Of a DNA stretch of 64,000 bases, positions 15,073 through 24,237 are shown one piece after another. The DNA comes from an uncultured Bacteroidales bacterium (GTDB lineage: Bacteria; Bacteroidota; Bacteroidia; Bacteroidales; Bacteroidaceae): the NCBI GenBank assembly GCA_902801325.1, contig CADCHQ010000008.1, positions 1 through 64,000 of the forward strand, read 5' to 3'. A program made the position numbers and the translations under genes. The notes beneath the pieces are model-generated. The model searched no databases. It was not told where the DNA came from and was given only the letters and a program-made list of their open reading frames with translations. Each line of letters starts with the position of its first letter. Position 1 is the stretch's first letter.

Positions 15073-15366
15073 ATGGACATAGGACAAGCAATTAGAACCA
15101 TGCGCATAAAGCAGGGTATGACGCAGAGCCAGTTAGCCGAATTGTGTGGAATGAGTTTTCAGGCCATTTCAAATTATGAGACCGGAAAAGCATTGCCACC
15201 GAAGAGTATCATAGAACTGATGTGTAAGGTGTTTGGTGTGCCAACATCGTATTTGCTCATGGCTTCTATAGAGGAGGGAGATTTCCCAGAAGAAAAGCGC
15301 GTTTTATACAGGGCGCTTTTAGAGCCGTTGCGGAATGAACTCCTTGAGGTAAAGAACAAAAAATAA
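15073..15366 (+). CDS. XRE-family helix-turn-helix regulator
   Basis: 97 aa. Residues 4-58 are a textbook XRE HTH (IGQAIRTMRIKQGMTQSQLA, recognition helix around SFQAISNYETG), followed by a short Glu/Leu-rich helix. Start taken at the ATG at 15073; an in-frame TTG upstream is weaker. No effector domain. Likely controls the downstream replication operon or itself through the repeats at 14989-15018. Confidence 0.85.
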   Translation: MDIGQAIRTMRIKQGMTQSQLAELCGMSFQAISNYETGKALPPKSIIELMCKVFGVPTSYLLMASIEEGDFPEEKRVLYRALLEPLRNELLEVKNKK

Positions 15367-15468
15367 TTGTCCTTTAAAAACTCGACGGGTAATAAATACT
15401 GATAAACAGCGAAAGCAGGTGGTCAAGTAAGTAAGGTTTGGCGCTACCACTACCCGTTTTTAAAATAT

Positions 15469-18400
15469 ATGAGTGAACAATATATAAATAGACTAAATAA
15501 CATTCCGCTCGTGGATGTGATGCGAGGGTGGGGGTATGTGTCGTATCGCGACGGCGATTCATCGGCTTCATACCTATGCCCATGGCATGACGATCACCAT
15601 CCGTCGCTTGTGGTGGATAAGGTTTTGCGGAATGGTGCTACTGACCTCGGATTCAAATGTTTTGCTTGTGGACAGGAAGGTTATGGGGCGGTACAACTCG
15701 CGGCAAGGCTCATGGGACTTCCCGCAGGACGGATTGCGAAGGAAGATTTGGGCCGTGTACTGAACGAACTGGCTATGCGATGTGATGTGTCACTTCCACA
15801 AGACGACGTTAAAAAAAAATACATAGATACACTTCGCGCGACGTTAGTGGGCTGGGATGAGTTCTGCCTGCAGGAACCACAGTACGCTGATATGAAGAAC
15901 GGCGAGGCGCGGTTTGAGTGTGGCGAGTGGACAGAGGAAGGTCTGAAGGCATTAGGCATGAAGGTGGAACTTGCAACGAGGAAGGCAAAGCGAACGGATT
16001 TAGCAGAGAAATCATGGAACGCAGAGATAAAAATTGGTGATGCAATTACCGAGTTTGATCCTGACAGCGGACTTCCGCTTTACCGTTGCTCGTTGGGAAA
16101 AGATTTTTATCGAGGCCCAGATAAGGCACAGGTGGAAACGCTAAGTGCATGGGGCGCAGAAGTAGAACGCCTGTTTGGAGTGCAGCCTGTCAGTCGTTTT
16201 CTTCAACGCTTTGAACCCAAAAATGGTGGGGCTGCGGTTCGCATTGTCAGGGCGACGAAGAACTACCCAATCTTTATGTTCAAGTATCCATGGGGAATTA
16301 AGAAATACGAGCCAAAGGACATTTATGGTACAAACAAGTGGACGTGGTGGAATGTGAAGGAGGATGCTGACCTGTACCACCAGTGGTATTCTGACAGTGC
16401 GCTGACGGATGCACTAACACCAGGCGTAATCAAACCAGAGCAGGACGATAGACATCCCTATCAACTTGTGACGAAGAAGGATAAGAATGGAAAGGAAATA
16501 GAGGGGGCACAGAAAGAGTTGCGCTTTGAACGTGTGGTGCTTTGCTCCGGTCCGAGGGATGCAATGGCTGTATATTCACATAGCAACGCGCATGTTGTCT
16601 GGCTTCACTCCGAACAGGCTGGCTTTGACAAGAAGAACAAACCAAACCGATGGCTTCGGTCGCTAATCTCGAAACTGCTGAAGGTGACAATGGAGGGTGG
16701 ATTGTATGTGTGTTATGATGAAGATGCTGCTGGCTTGGCAGCAAGTCAGGCAATAGCGCTGAATAATCCACAAGTAAGGTGGCTTCGTTTGCCGAAGGAA
16801 CTTGGACAGATATCCTGCGAAAAAACTCACGCAAAGCCATTGAAAGATGTGACCGACTTTGTGACGCGCTTTGCTGATGTGGAGCGACTGATGCCAGAGG
16901 AGGTACAACACGACGATCCAGCTGAATGGTTTGACAATGCTCTATACGACACACCTTCATGTAAGTTTTGGCAATGGGAGAGTGGTCGTAAGGACAAGGA
17001 CGGAACAGAACGTGCGCGTTATAAGTTCGATCTTCGTAACACACCAGTATTTCTTCGTGCTCGTGGGATGGTTCGTCATTTTGTTCAGCAGGGAAAGGAT
17101 TCTTTCTCACGTTATTTCCTCATTGGTAATGATAACACATACATTGAATTGTTTGCTGGAGAGCGTGGGAGCAATAAACTGGTAGCACAGGCTCGTGACC
17201 TTATGGCAGAATGGCTTCGGGCTCACAAAGAAGCCAATGATGAGAAGGGTGCTTTGAGCCGTGCCATTTATTCTGCCAAATTAGAGCAGTCCATTATGGA
17301 AACCATAGAAGAAATGGACCTTAACGAAAAGAGTTACGGTGAGGATTTCGACCATTTCTTTTTCCAGAACACTGCCGTTTTAGTTACGGCAAATGAAATC
17401 AAGACAGTTCCCTATCAGCAGATGAAATGGCAAACAAATAGTGAAGCAATTCTGGATGGCGACTTTGGCTTACTGCAGCAATTTTGGCATGTAGAGGTCA
17501 GCCCGTTTTATGAGCCAGAACGCATCAAGCATGAGGAGATTCTGCAAGCATCAACGTCTACAGAGGAGCGTGCTCAGGAAAACATGCGATGGGATCAGTG
17601 GCAGTCATTATGGCACTATAGACTCGTGATTGAAAAACCCATCAATGATATGCCAGTACACTTCCGCTTCCTTTGGAACACATCGCGAATATTTTGGGAG
17701 AAGGAGGCGGCAGGACAGGAACTCACCAAGACGGAGAAACAGATGCAGGACATGTATTTTATCGCCATGCTTCATGCTATTGGGTCTGCACTGATACGTC
17801 ACCGCTCGGCTAACAGACAGCAGTTCCTACATATCACCGACAACGGAACACGCCGAGAGGACTTAGCCTCTGGAGGAACGGGTAAGACGGCCATATTGGA
17901 GCTCTTATCGCTTGTACGACGCGTCTTGAAGATTGACGGAAAGGCACTGACCGATGGTAACATAAAGTTGACGCAGGAGACAGAAAAAGTGGTGCCTGGG
18001 CTACATAACATTGTCGCAATTGACGAACTTCCGCAGGGCTTCGCCCCGCAAACATTGTATAACTGTACTCTTTCGCTTACCTCGCGTGGCCTATACCGTG
18101 GTTCCGTGAAGTTAGAAGGTGATGACCTTCCCAAATTCGTGGTGGCCTCTAACGAACAACTCGACCTATCTTCCGATAGCACCAATCGTCGTATCTATCA
18201 ATTGCTCGTAGGGGACTGGTATCATCCCAGACCGATGGATGGCTCCCGTCCTGAACACACCCCTGCAGACGACTTCCGTAAGGAAGGCGTGAAGGAAATA
18301 GCCCGAAACTTGAAGCCAACACTTCTGAATGAGGCGCGTAACCTGTTACTTGGTTGTGTGCAACTTTATTTCCAATATCCTGACGAGACGATTCGACCGC

Positions 18401-18924
18401 CCAGGGACAGTCGCGCCTTGTTGCGTCAGGCCCTTGCGGCATCTAAGGACGAGCAATTTACGCTTTGGATAGCTAATTATCTTGCTGACAAACGGCATAT
18501 TGGCATACCCATTGCCCAGCGTGAGCTGGCAATCTCACTACTCGACCATTGTGGCATCGTCGTTGGCGAGAAGACTATCAAGGCGGCGTATAAGCGCATT
18601 AGGGACAATCTTAATGATTATATAAGGACCAGCATCTATGTTGTCGATCCACCGGTTGTTCTATTAACGCCCAGCGACCGTGAACGTGGATACCGTCAGT
18701 GTGCGACATGGCAATACCCTCGCGGCACAGACGGTTACAGCATACCAGTCGATAGCGAAGGACGGCGATTGCCACGTGAGATTGTTCGTAAGGCACCATA
18801 TCCTCGAGTGTATTACTTCTACATTCGTTCACGAGTTCCGCGCCACTTCTATGATCCAGAGTATGCGGGAGACAAGGATTATGTACAGGCCGCACCGGAT
18901 GTTGACCCAGAAAGTGATTTATAA
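15469..18924 (+). CDS. Primase-helicase fusion (CHC2 zinc finger, TOPRIM, SF3-like ATPase)
   Basis: 1151 aa. Residues 37-67 form a CHC2 zinc site (Cys37, His40, Cys64, Cys67), as in DnaG-type primases. A TOPRIM-like region lies around 355-445 (VVLCSGPRDAMAVYSH..., then GGLYVCYDEDAAGLAA with the acidic DED). The C-terminal part has a P-loop GGTGKT near 803, followed by VAIDELP and KFVVASNEQLDLSSDSTNRR, matching SF3/D5-type replicative helicases. So one protein could make primers and unwind the fork. It opens the replication block; the next gene starts 3 nt downstream. Confidence 0.88.
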   Translation: MSEQYINRLNNIPLVDVMRGWGYVSYRDGDSSASYLCPWHDDHHPSLVVDKVLRNGATDLGFKCFACGQEGYGAVQLAARLMGLPAGRIAKEDLGRVLNELAMRCDVSLPQDDVKKKYIDTLRATLVGWDEFCLQEPQYADMKNGEARFECGEWTEEGLKALGMKVELATRKAKRTDLAEKSWNAEIKIGDAITEFDPDSGLPLYRCSLGKDFYRGPDKAQVETLSAWGAEVERLFGVQPVSRFLQRFEPKNGGAAVRIVRATKNYPIFMFKYPWGIKKYEPKDIYGTNKWTWWNVKEDADLYHQWYSDSALTDALTPGVIKPEQDDRHPYQLVTKKDKNGKEIEGAQKELRFERVVLCSGPRDAMAVYSHSNAHVVWLHSEQAGFDKKNKPNRWLRSLISKLLKVTMEGGLYVCYDEDAAGLAASQAIALNNPQVRWLRLPKELGQISCEKTHAKPLKDVTDFVTRFADVERLMPEEVQHDDPAEWFDNALYDTPSCKFWQWESGRKDKDGTERARYKFDLRNTPVFLRARGMVRHFVQQGKDSFSRYFLIGNDNTYIELFAGERGSNKLVAQARDLMAEWLRAHKEANDEKGALSRAIYSAKLEQSIMETIEEMDLNEKSYGEDFDHFFFQNTAVLVTANEIKTVPYQQMKWQTNSEAILDGDFGLLQQFWHVEVSPFYEPERIKHEEILQASTSTEERAQENMRWDQWQSLWHYRLVIEKPINDMPVHFRFLWNTSRIFWEKEAAGQELTKTEKQMQDMYFIAMLHAIGSALIRHRSANRQQFLHITDNGTRREDLASGGTGKTAILELLSLVRRVLKIDGKALTDGNIKLTQETEKVVPGLHNIVAIDELPQGFAPQTLYNCTLSLTSRGLYRGSVKLEGDDLPKFVVASNEQLDLSSDSTNRRIYQLLVGDWYHPRPMDGSRPEHTPADDFRKEGVKEIARNLKPTLLNEARNLLLGCVQLYFQYPDETIRPPRDSRALLRQALAASKDEQFTLWIANYLADKRHIGIPIAQRELAISLLDHCGIVVGEKTIKAAYKRIRDNLNDYIRTSIYVVDPPVVLLTPSDRERGYRQCATWQYPRGTDGYSIPVDSEGRRLPREIVRKAPYPRVYYFYIRSRVPRHFYDPEYAGDKDYVQAAPDVDPESDL

Positions 18925-18927
18925 ACG

Positions 18928-19290
18928 ATGTTTCTAAATTATCATAATATGAGAAGAGACAGTACGAACAAAACGAAATTTATTTTATACTCCTGTATTA
19001 CAGGCAAAGCGGTATGGATATATCCGAACATGTGTAGAGAGTCTATTCGGAAAGCCTACTATCGTGCCCGTAAGTTTGAGAAGGAACGCTTGTCTGGCTG
19101 GCCTCAAACTATGGCTCGGCGCAAAGGTAATATTCTTCGTTTTCTAAGTGACTTGGGTGTTTCTATTACGGCTAATTTATCTGCCGAGAGAAGAGATGCT
19201 GTACGGAAGATAGCGCAGGTTGCCGAGGAACTTCCAGTGTGTTACCGTGACTTTTACGAACACATTAAGGCCGAAAACAAAAATAGATAG
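18928..19290 (+). CDS. Basic hypothetical protein
   Basis: 120 aa, Arg/Lys-rich with a predominantly helical C-terminal half (SAERRDAVRKIAQVAEELPV). Starts 3 nt after the primase-helicase, so co-translated; an alternative ATG lies at 18949. DNA binding is plausible from charge only. Confidence 0.7.
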   Translation: MFLNYHNMRRDSTNKTKFILYSCITGKAVWIYPNMCRESIRKAYYRARKFEKERLSGWPQTMARRKGNILRFLSDLGVSITANLSAERRDAVRKIAQVAEELPVCYRDFYEHIKAENKNR

Positions 19291-19322
19291 AATTGTTATT
19301 ATGTTTAGTTGGGAGTAAGATT

Positions 19323-19547
19323 ATGAATGTTATAATTGAGATAAATGGCGTCCGGCATCGTATGGTAGAGACGGAACGTGTATGCTTCTGCGATGGTGCG
19401 ATTGGCACAGACAAGTGCTCATTGTTACCCTACTGCATTGGTGCCAAACATAGTTCGTCGGATGTTAGTTTGATGAAGTTCTGCTTGATGTTCCCGCATA
19501 AAGGATACGCGCACTTTGAAGAATGTACAAATAATGAACAACAATAA
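19323..19547 (+). CDS. Small Cys-rich hypothetical protein
   Basis: 74 aa from the ATG at 19323 (MNVIIEINGVRHRMVETERV). Cysteines in CFC, KC, YC, FC and EC positions suggest metal binding. An in-frame upstream start at 19293 would add ten residues with no support. Not recognised. Confidence 0.65.
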   Translation: MNVIIEINGVRHRMVETERVCFCDGAIGTDKCSLLPYCIGAKHSSSDVSLMKFCLMFPHKGYAHFEECTNNEQQ

Positions 19548-19559
19548 ATTAAACTAATT

Positions 19560-19925
19560 ATGCAAGCGTTAAAGATTACACTATTCTTTTTAAGCGGCAT
19601 CGCTTATTCCGCAACAACATTCTTTGCAGTGTATTCATGGTTTTACCTCAGACGTAAAGGAAAGGAGTTGAGCGACATGAAGTACGTTATTCGTCATCTG
19701 GCGGCATTATTGATGGGTCAGAACGTGCAGAATAACTTTGATCAGATCGCCAAGATGCGTAAGGCACTCGTAAAACTTGTGAATGCAGAGAAATACGATG
19801 AAGCGGAGAAAATGAAAGCCTCTATTGAAAGGGCACAGGAATTAGCCTTTCAGGCCCTCAAAGATTACAAGGAAACATTCGGTGATTCTGTCCAAGAGAT
19901 TGTCATATCGAATACAAGTGAGTAA
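19560..19925 (+). CDS. Membrane-anchored protein with UVR-like helical hairpin
   Basis: 121 aa. One N-terminal membrane helix (about 6-28), then a cytoplasmic coil. Residues 76-97 (KALVKLVNAEKYDEAEKMKA) look like the UVR motif of UvrB/UvrC and Clp adaptors, a protein-binding helical hairpin. The link to nucleotide excision repair is not implied by this motif alone. Confidence 0.65.
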   Translation: MQALKITLFFLSGIAYSATTFFAVYSWFYLRRKGKELSDMKYVIRHLAALLMGQNVQNNFDQIAKMRKALVKLVNAEKYDEAEKMKASIERAQELAFQALKDYKETFGDSVQEIVISNTSE

Positions 19926-19939
19926 ACAAACAAAGTACT

Positions 19940-20284
19940 ATGAATGAGCAATTAGTTGTGGAATTGGCCAACAACATCCTATGGCTGACTATCCTATGCC
20001 TGTTGGCTGGCATGTTTGTCGGCTGGTATATCACATTCACTCACTATCGACAAAAGGAGCGAGAGCGTGAGGCAGTAGAGAACTACAAACAAGAAGAAAG
20101 GGTAAAAAACCCGCCAAAGTCAGACTTAGACCGTCTGCATGACGCTATGCGAGTGCTGGATGGGATTACGGACTATTACTTCATTAAGTGGGAAGATACA
20201 GAATGGACGTACAACGACGGATTAAAAATTGTAGAGCGTCATTTCCCATTGCCTAATATTAACAAAGAAGCAAAGGATGACTGA
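19940..20284 (+). CDS. Small single-pass membrane protein
   Basis: 114 aa: membrane helix at about 10-32 (NILWLTILCLLAGMFVGWYI), a Glu/Arg-rich coil, then a compact tail. Follows another single-pass protein 14 nt upstream, so the two may pair at the membrane. Not recognised. Confidence 0.65.
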   Translation: MNEQLVVELANNILWLTILCLLAGMFVGWYITFTHYRQKEREREAVENYKQEERVKNPPKSDLDRLHDAMRVLDGITDYYFIKWEDTEWTYNDGLKIVERHFPLPNINKEAKDD

Positions 20285-20321
20285 CAAAGGAAAATAGTAT
20301 CAGACACAGAATAAAAGCTAC

Positions 20322-21998
20322 ATGAAGAAAATACAACTACTTTACATTGACCTCTTTTGTGGTGCTGGAGGTACCACAAGCGGTGTGGAGTATGCCAGGC
20401 TTAACGGAAGCAAGTGCGCCGAGGTAATAGCCTGTGTAAACCATGACTCGAACGCAATAAAGAGTCACGCAGCCAACCACCCAAGGACGCTGCATTTTAC
20501 CGAGGACATCCGAACGATGGAACTTGGGCCTTTGGTTAAGCACTTAGAGAAGATGAAGAAAAAACATCCTAAAGCCCATGTCGTATTATGGGCATCACTG
20601 GAATGTACGAACTTCTCTAAAGCGAAAGGAGGAATGCCACGCGATGCAGACAGCCGTACACTTGCAGAACACCTGTTTCGATATATTGAGGCACTGCATC
20701 CTGATTATATCCAAATTGAAAATGTGGAAGAATTTATGTGCTGGGGTGACATGGACGAGAATGGACACCCAATTAGTAAAGACAAAGGAACATCGTATGT
20801 TCGGTGGGTGAACAATGTCTGCAAACATGGCTACTACTTTGACTGGCGCATACTGAACGCTGCAGACTATGGCGCATACACAAGTAGGAAGAGATTCTTC
20901 GGGCAGTTCGCAAAAAAAGGCTTGCCGATATCTTTTCCGAAGGCTACACATGCCAAATGTCCTGTCAAGTACGAGCCCAGCCTTTTCCCTGCTGACGACA
21001 TGAAACCATGGAAGCCTGTGCGTGAAGTCCTCGACCTAAACGACGAGGGAGAAAGTATTTTCGGAAGGAAGAAGCCGCTCGTTGAGAAAACACTGGAACG
21101 TATCTATGCTGGGCTGATAAAGTTTGTTGCTGGCGGCAAGGAGGCTTTCATCGTGAAGTGGAACAGCGTTAACGGAAAGACAGGCAAGTATGTTGCACCA
21201 AGCATAGACGAGCCTTGCCCTACTGTTGCCACCCAGAGCCGCCTCGGCGTGGCAAAGGTGCAGTTTCTCAGTAAGCAATTCGGTGGCGACCCAGCAGGAA
21301 AGAACATCAGTGTGGAAGAACCTGCCGGCACAATCACCTGCCGCGACCATCACGCATTTGTGTCAGCTCACTATGGAAATGGCTTCAACACTTCCGTTGA
21401 TGCTCCTGCGCCTACACTTACGTGTAAAGACCGCCTCGGACTGGTGACAAGCAACTTCCTTGAAATGCAATACGGGAACGGCACACCTGCAAGCACTGAC
21501 GAACCTGCTCCAGCCGTTACGACCAATCCAAAGCACAACCTTGTCACGAGTAAGTTTCTTACGGAATACTACGGTGGGAAAGAACATAATCATAGCATAA
21601 ATGTACCATGCTCTACCTTAACAACAAGAGTGAGACACTATCTTGTGAACCCACAGTTTGCCAGTCATGGTGGCAGTATCGACAAGCCTTGCTTCACGCT
21701 CATAGCGAGGATGGATAAAATGCCTCCTTATCTTGTCAGCACCCTTGATGGTCTTGCCATTGAGGTGTACGAGACTGACACACCAACGACCATCAAAATT
21801 AAAGAGTTCATGGCGCTCTACGGCATTGCCGACATCCGTATGCGTATGCTTCGTATTCCCGAGCTGAAGCGTATCATGGGATTCCCTGAAGATTACACAC
21901 TCGTTGGCACACAAGCCGAACAAAAGAAGTTCATAGGCAATGCCGTAGAGGTCAACATGGCCCGAGTCCTTTGTGAAGCTCTTTGCAAAAGACTATAA
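20322..21998 (+). CDS. DNA cytosine-5 methyltransferase with repeated recognition region
   Basis: 558 aa. Motif I DLFCGAGGTTSGVEYA (10-25) binds AdoMet. The catalytic motif reads WASLECTNFSKAKGG: the nucleophile Cys is kept but the usual Pro before it is Glu. ENVEEF is motif VI; the C-terminal RELKRIMGFPEDY...FIGNAVEVNMA is motifs IX-X. Between them, about residues 290-480, lie five to six related blocks of about 30 aa with the pattern (S)xDxPxPTxTxxxRxxLVxxxFL. The protein is long for a phage C5 methyltransferase because of these blocks, which sit where the target-recognition domain belongs. It probably protects phage DNA from host restriction. Confidence 0.88.
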   Translation: MKKIQLLYIDLFCGAGGTTSGVEYARLNGSKCAEVIACVNHDSNAIKSHAANHPRTLHFTEDIRTMELGPLVKHLEKMKKKHPKAHVVLWASLECTNFSKAKGGMPRDADSRTLAEHLFRYIEALHPDYIQIENVEEFMCWGDMDENGHPISKDKGTSYVRWVNNVCKHGYYFDWRILNAADYGAYTSRKRFFGQFAKKGLPISFPKATHAKCPVKYEPSLFPADDMKPWKPVREVLDLNDEGESIFGRKKPLVEKTLERIYAGLIKFVAGGKEAFIVKWNSVNGKTGKYVAPSIDEPCPTVATQSRLGVAKVQFLSKQFGGDPAGKNISVEEPAGTITCRDHHAFVSAHYGNGFNTSVDAPAPTLTCKDRLGLVTSNFLEMQYGNGTPASTDEPAPAVTTNPKHNLVTSKFLTEYYGGKEHNHSINVPCSTLTTRVRHYLVNPQFASHGGSIDKPCFTLIARMDKMPPYLVSTLDGLAIEVYETDTPTTIKIKEFMALYGIADIRMRMLRIPELKRIMGFPEDYTLVGTQAEQKKFIGNAVEVNMARVLCEALCKRL

Positions 21999-22002
21999 GA
22001 AT

Positions 22003-23028
22003 ATGGAAATAGAAATCAACACCACCTATAACATGGATTGCCTAAAAGGGCTTCGGAATATGGCGGACAATTCTGTGGACTGCTGCATCACATCACCGCC
22101 TTATTTCGGACTCCGTGACTACTGTGTCGATGGGCAGATAGGTTTGGAGAAGTCGCCAAATGAGTATGTTTCAAAAATGGTTAAGGTTTTTCGTGAAGTG
22201 TATCGTGTACTGAAACCGACAGGCACATTGTGGCTGAATATCGGCGACAGCTATGCTGGAAGCAACAAAGGCGCGGCCGCTTATCCCGATAACGCCAAGA
22301 AATATAAGCAGGGAACTAACAGGGGAACTGTTGGTAACAGGGCTGCTTACAGGTATCAGACTACCTGTAAGGATAAAGATTTAATCGGTATTCCTTGGAT
22401 GCTCGCTTTCGCTCTGCGTGATAAGGTTGGTTACTATCTACGTCAAGATATAATATGGCACAAGCCAAACCCGATGCCGGAAAGTGTTCTTGACCGTTGC
22501 ACAAAGGCACACGAATACATCTTCCTGTTCTCAAAGTCCAGTCGCTATTACTTCAACCATGAGGAAATGCAGGAGCAAGCGGTATACACTGCTGTTGAAC
22601 GACAAGAGAACCCACCTCGATACGGTGGTAACAAATATACAGCGACACCCGATAAGTTCAACCGCACAAAAAGCGGTAATGCCTACGCCTATACAGGCAA
22701 GCGAAACAAACGTGACGTGTGGACTGTCAGCACTAAGTCCGAAAAGAGTGCGCACTTTGCAGCCTATCCGAAAGAACTGATTGAGCCTTGCGTCCTCGCT
22801 GGCTGTCCAAATGGCGGTGTCGTTCTTGACCCTTTTATGGGAACAGGCACTACGGCCATGGTTGCAAGAATGTACGGACGCAACTTTATCGGCTTTGAAA
22901 TAAATGCCGATTACATGAGTATCATCAACAAGAAAATTCAAGTAACACCAAATATGTTTTATGCAACTAACAATTCTATAGCGAAAACTTTCAAAAAGAA
23001 GAAACAACAAACAAAACAAAGGGCATGA
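22003..23028 (+). CDS. Beta-class DNA (N4-cytosine/N6-adenine) methyltransferase
   Basis: 341 aa from the ATG at 22003, 4 nt after the C5 enzyme; an in-frame ATG at 21973 would overlap it. Catalytic motif IV TSPPYFGLRDY (about 30-40) precedes the AdoMet motif DPFMGTGTT (about 277-285), the beta-class order. The SPPY form favours N4-cytosine or a subset of N6-adenine enzymes. The C-terminal tail is Lys/Gln-rich. Paired with the C5 enzyme as an anti-restriction module. Confidence 0.88.
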   Translation: MEIEINTTYNMDCLKGLRNMADNSVDCCITSPPYFGLRDYCVDGQIGLEKSPNEYVSKMVKVFREVYRVLKPTGTLWLNIGDSYAGSNKGAAAYPDNAKKYKQGTNRGTVGNRAAYRYQTTCKDKDLIGIPWMLAFALRDKVGYYLRQDIIWHKPNPMPESVLDRCTKAHEYIFLFSKSSRYYFNHEEMQEQAVYTAVERQENPPRYGGNKYTATPDKFNRTKSGNAYAYTGKRNKRDVWTVSTKSEKSAHFAAYPKELIEPCVLAGCPNGGVVLDPFMGTGTTAMVARMYGRNFIGFEINADYMSIINKKIQVTPNMFYATNNSIAKTFKKKKQQTKQRA

Positions 23029-23156
23029 ATAGCTATTTTGAATACACACTCGTTGGCACACAAGCCGAACAAAAGAAGTTCATAAGCAATGCCATAGAGG
23101 TTAATATGAGTCGCGTACTCTGCGAAGCGTTGGCGAGGAAGTTGATGGAAAAGTAG
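23025..23156 (+). pseudogene. Duplicated C-terminal fragment of a C5 methyltransferase
   Basis: A 43-codon frame (MNSYFEYTLVGTQAEQKKFI...) matches the last 35 residues of the 20322-21998 enzyme, with a 42-bp stretch of identical DNA (from TACACACTCG, compare 21893-21934), then diverges. It overlaps the previous stop by ATGA. It is most likely the remnant of a second C5 methyltransferase or of unequal recombination that placed the beta-class enzyme here. Whether the fragment is translated is unknown. Confidence 0.75.
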
Positions 23157-23178
23157 CATAAATCCGTTTTGAGAAAAT

Positions 23179-24231
23179 ATGGCACTATCCCCAAATACTA
23201 ACGCCACATCCCATTTTCCACCCCTACCGAAGGCTTGGAGCGATCTTTCCTGGGGGCAACTCACACTTTGTTGGGAGATGAAGATTCTTTATAACGGGAA
23301 TCCGGATATGACCCGTGCTGCCGCCTTTCTTTCCCTGCTCGGTTGTTCTGTATGTCGCGATACCATTGCGCCTCAAAACTACAAAACTGGAGAACGACAG
23401 TACCTTCTTCGTTGCGATGACGGAAACCTCTACATCATCACCCCTCGCATCCTCTCCCAGTATGCCAAGCAGTTTCTCCAGTGGCTTGACTATCCTTACG
23501 GCGACCCCGGCGAACCAGCAGAGAAGGATGAAAAGGGTAAGGTCGTCAGGGAAGCACGAAATCCCGTGCGTGGTTATGTAAATCCGAACTTTCGGGACGC
23601 ACTTGACCTGCCTGAATCCGAACTGACCGTGGACGGCATCAGTTTTGCTCTCCCACAGGTTGCCTGCAACAATCTTACGTGGCAACAATACCGATCCCTG
23701 CAAGCCCTCGTCCCACAGCTCCTTGCCGACGGAATAACTGATGAAACAGCCATTGAAATTCAAGCTCAGTTTCTCGCACATATTCTTGTTCCTGCAAGGC
23801 CAACCGCATCTTCCTCCGACCGATTCAGCCCACAAAACACTTTTCGCTACGATGCAGAGCGTGCCGAGCAGACGGTTCCGTTTTGGGAGGGGAAATTGAA
23901 AAACGATTCAATGCGCAGTCATAACGTCCAATCTCCAATGTTCAATGTTCAATGTCTTTTCCACCTCTGCTTTCAATGTTACCAGACGGCAGTGCAGTAT
24001 TACTCCCAGGTTTATCCTCTTCTTTTTGGGGGAAGCGGAGGCAGTCGAGACCTTGAAGATGCTCTTACTGGAGAGACCGGCACACTGAACTCCATAATGA
24101 AATACCAAGGCTACACTTCTCCACAAGAGGTATATGACACAAATCTCCCCATCATTTTATCCACCCTTAACACCATGACCAAGGAGGCTAAGGAGATCGA
24201 AAGAATGAACGCTAAAATCAAGAAGAAATAA
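23179..24231 (+). CDS. Hypothetical phage protein
   Basis: 350 aa. Trp/Leu-rich helical N-terminus (WSDLSWGQLTLCWEMKILYN), a Pro/Gly/Glu loop near 110-130, a helical C-terminus ending Lys-rich. The segment NVQSPMFNVQCLFH near residue 255 is encoded by a CAATGTTCAATGTTCAATGT-type repeat that seems to have inserted in frame. Not recognised. Confidence 0.75.
   Translation: MALSPNTNATSHFPPLPKAWSDLSWGQLTLCWEMKILYNGNPDMTRAAAFLSLLGCSVCRDTIAPQNYKTGERQYLLRCDDGNLYIITPRILSQYAKQFLQWLDYPYGDPGEPAEKDEKGKVVREARNPVRGYVNPNFRDALDLPESELTVDGISFALPQVACNNLTWQQYRSLQALVPQLLADGITDETAIEIQAQFLAHILVPARPTASSSDRFSPQNTFRYDAERAEQTVPFWEGKLKNDSMRSHNVQSPMFNVQCLFHLCFQCYQTAVQYYSQVYPLLFGGSGGSRDLEDALTGETGTLNSIMKYQGYTSPQEVYDTNLPIILSTLNTMTKEAKEIERMNAKIKKK
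23920..23960. repeat. CAATGTTCAATGT repeat inserted in a gene
   Basis: Tandem 9-bp steps (TTCAATG-type), of a kind common between Bacteroidales genes, here read through in frame inside the 350-aa gene. Confidence 0.45.
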
Positions 24232-24237
24232 CTCTGT

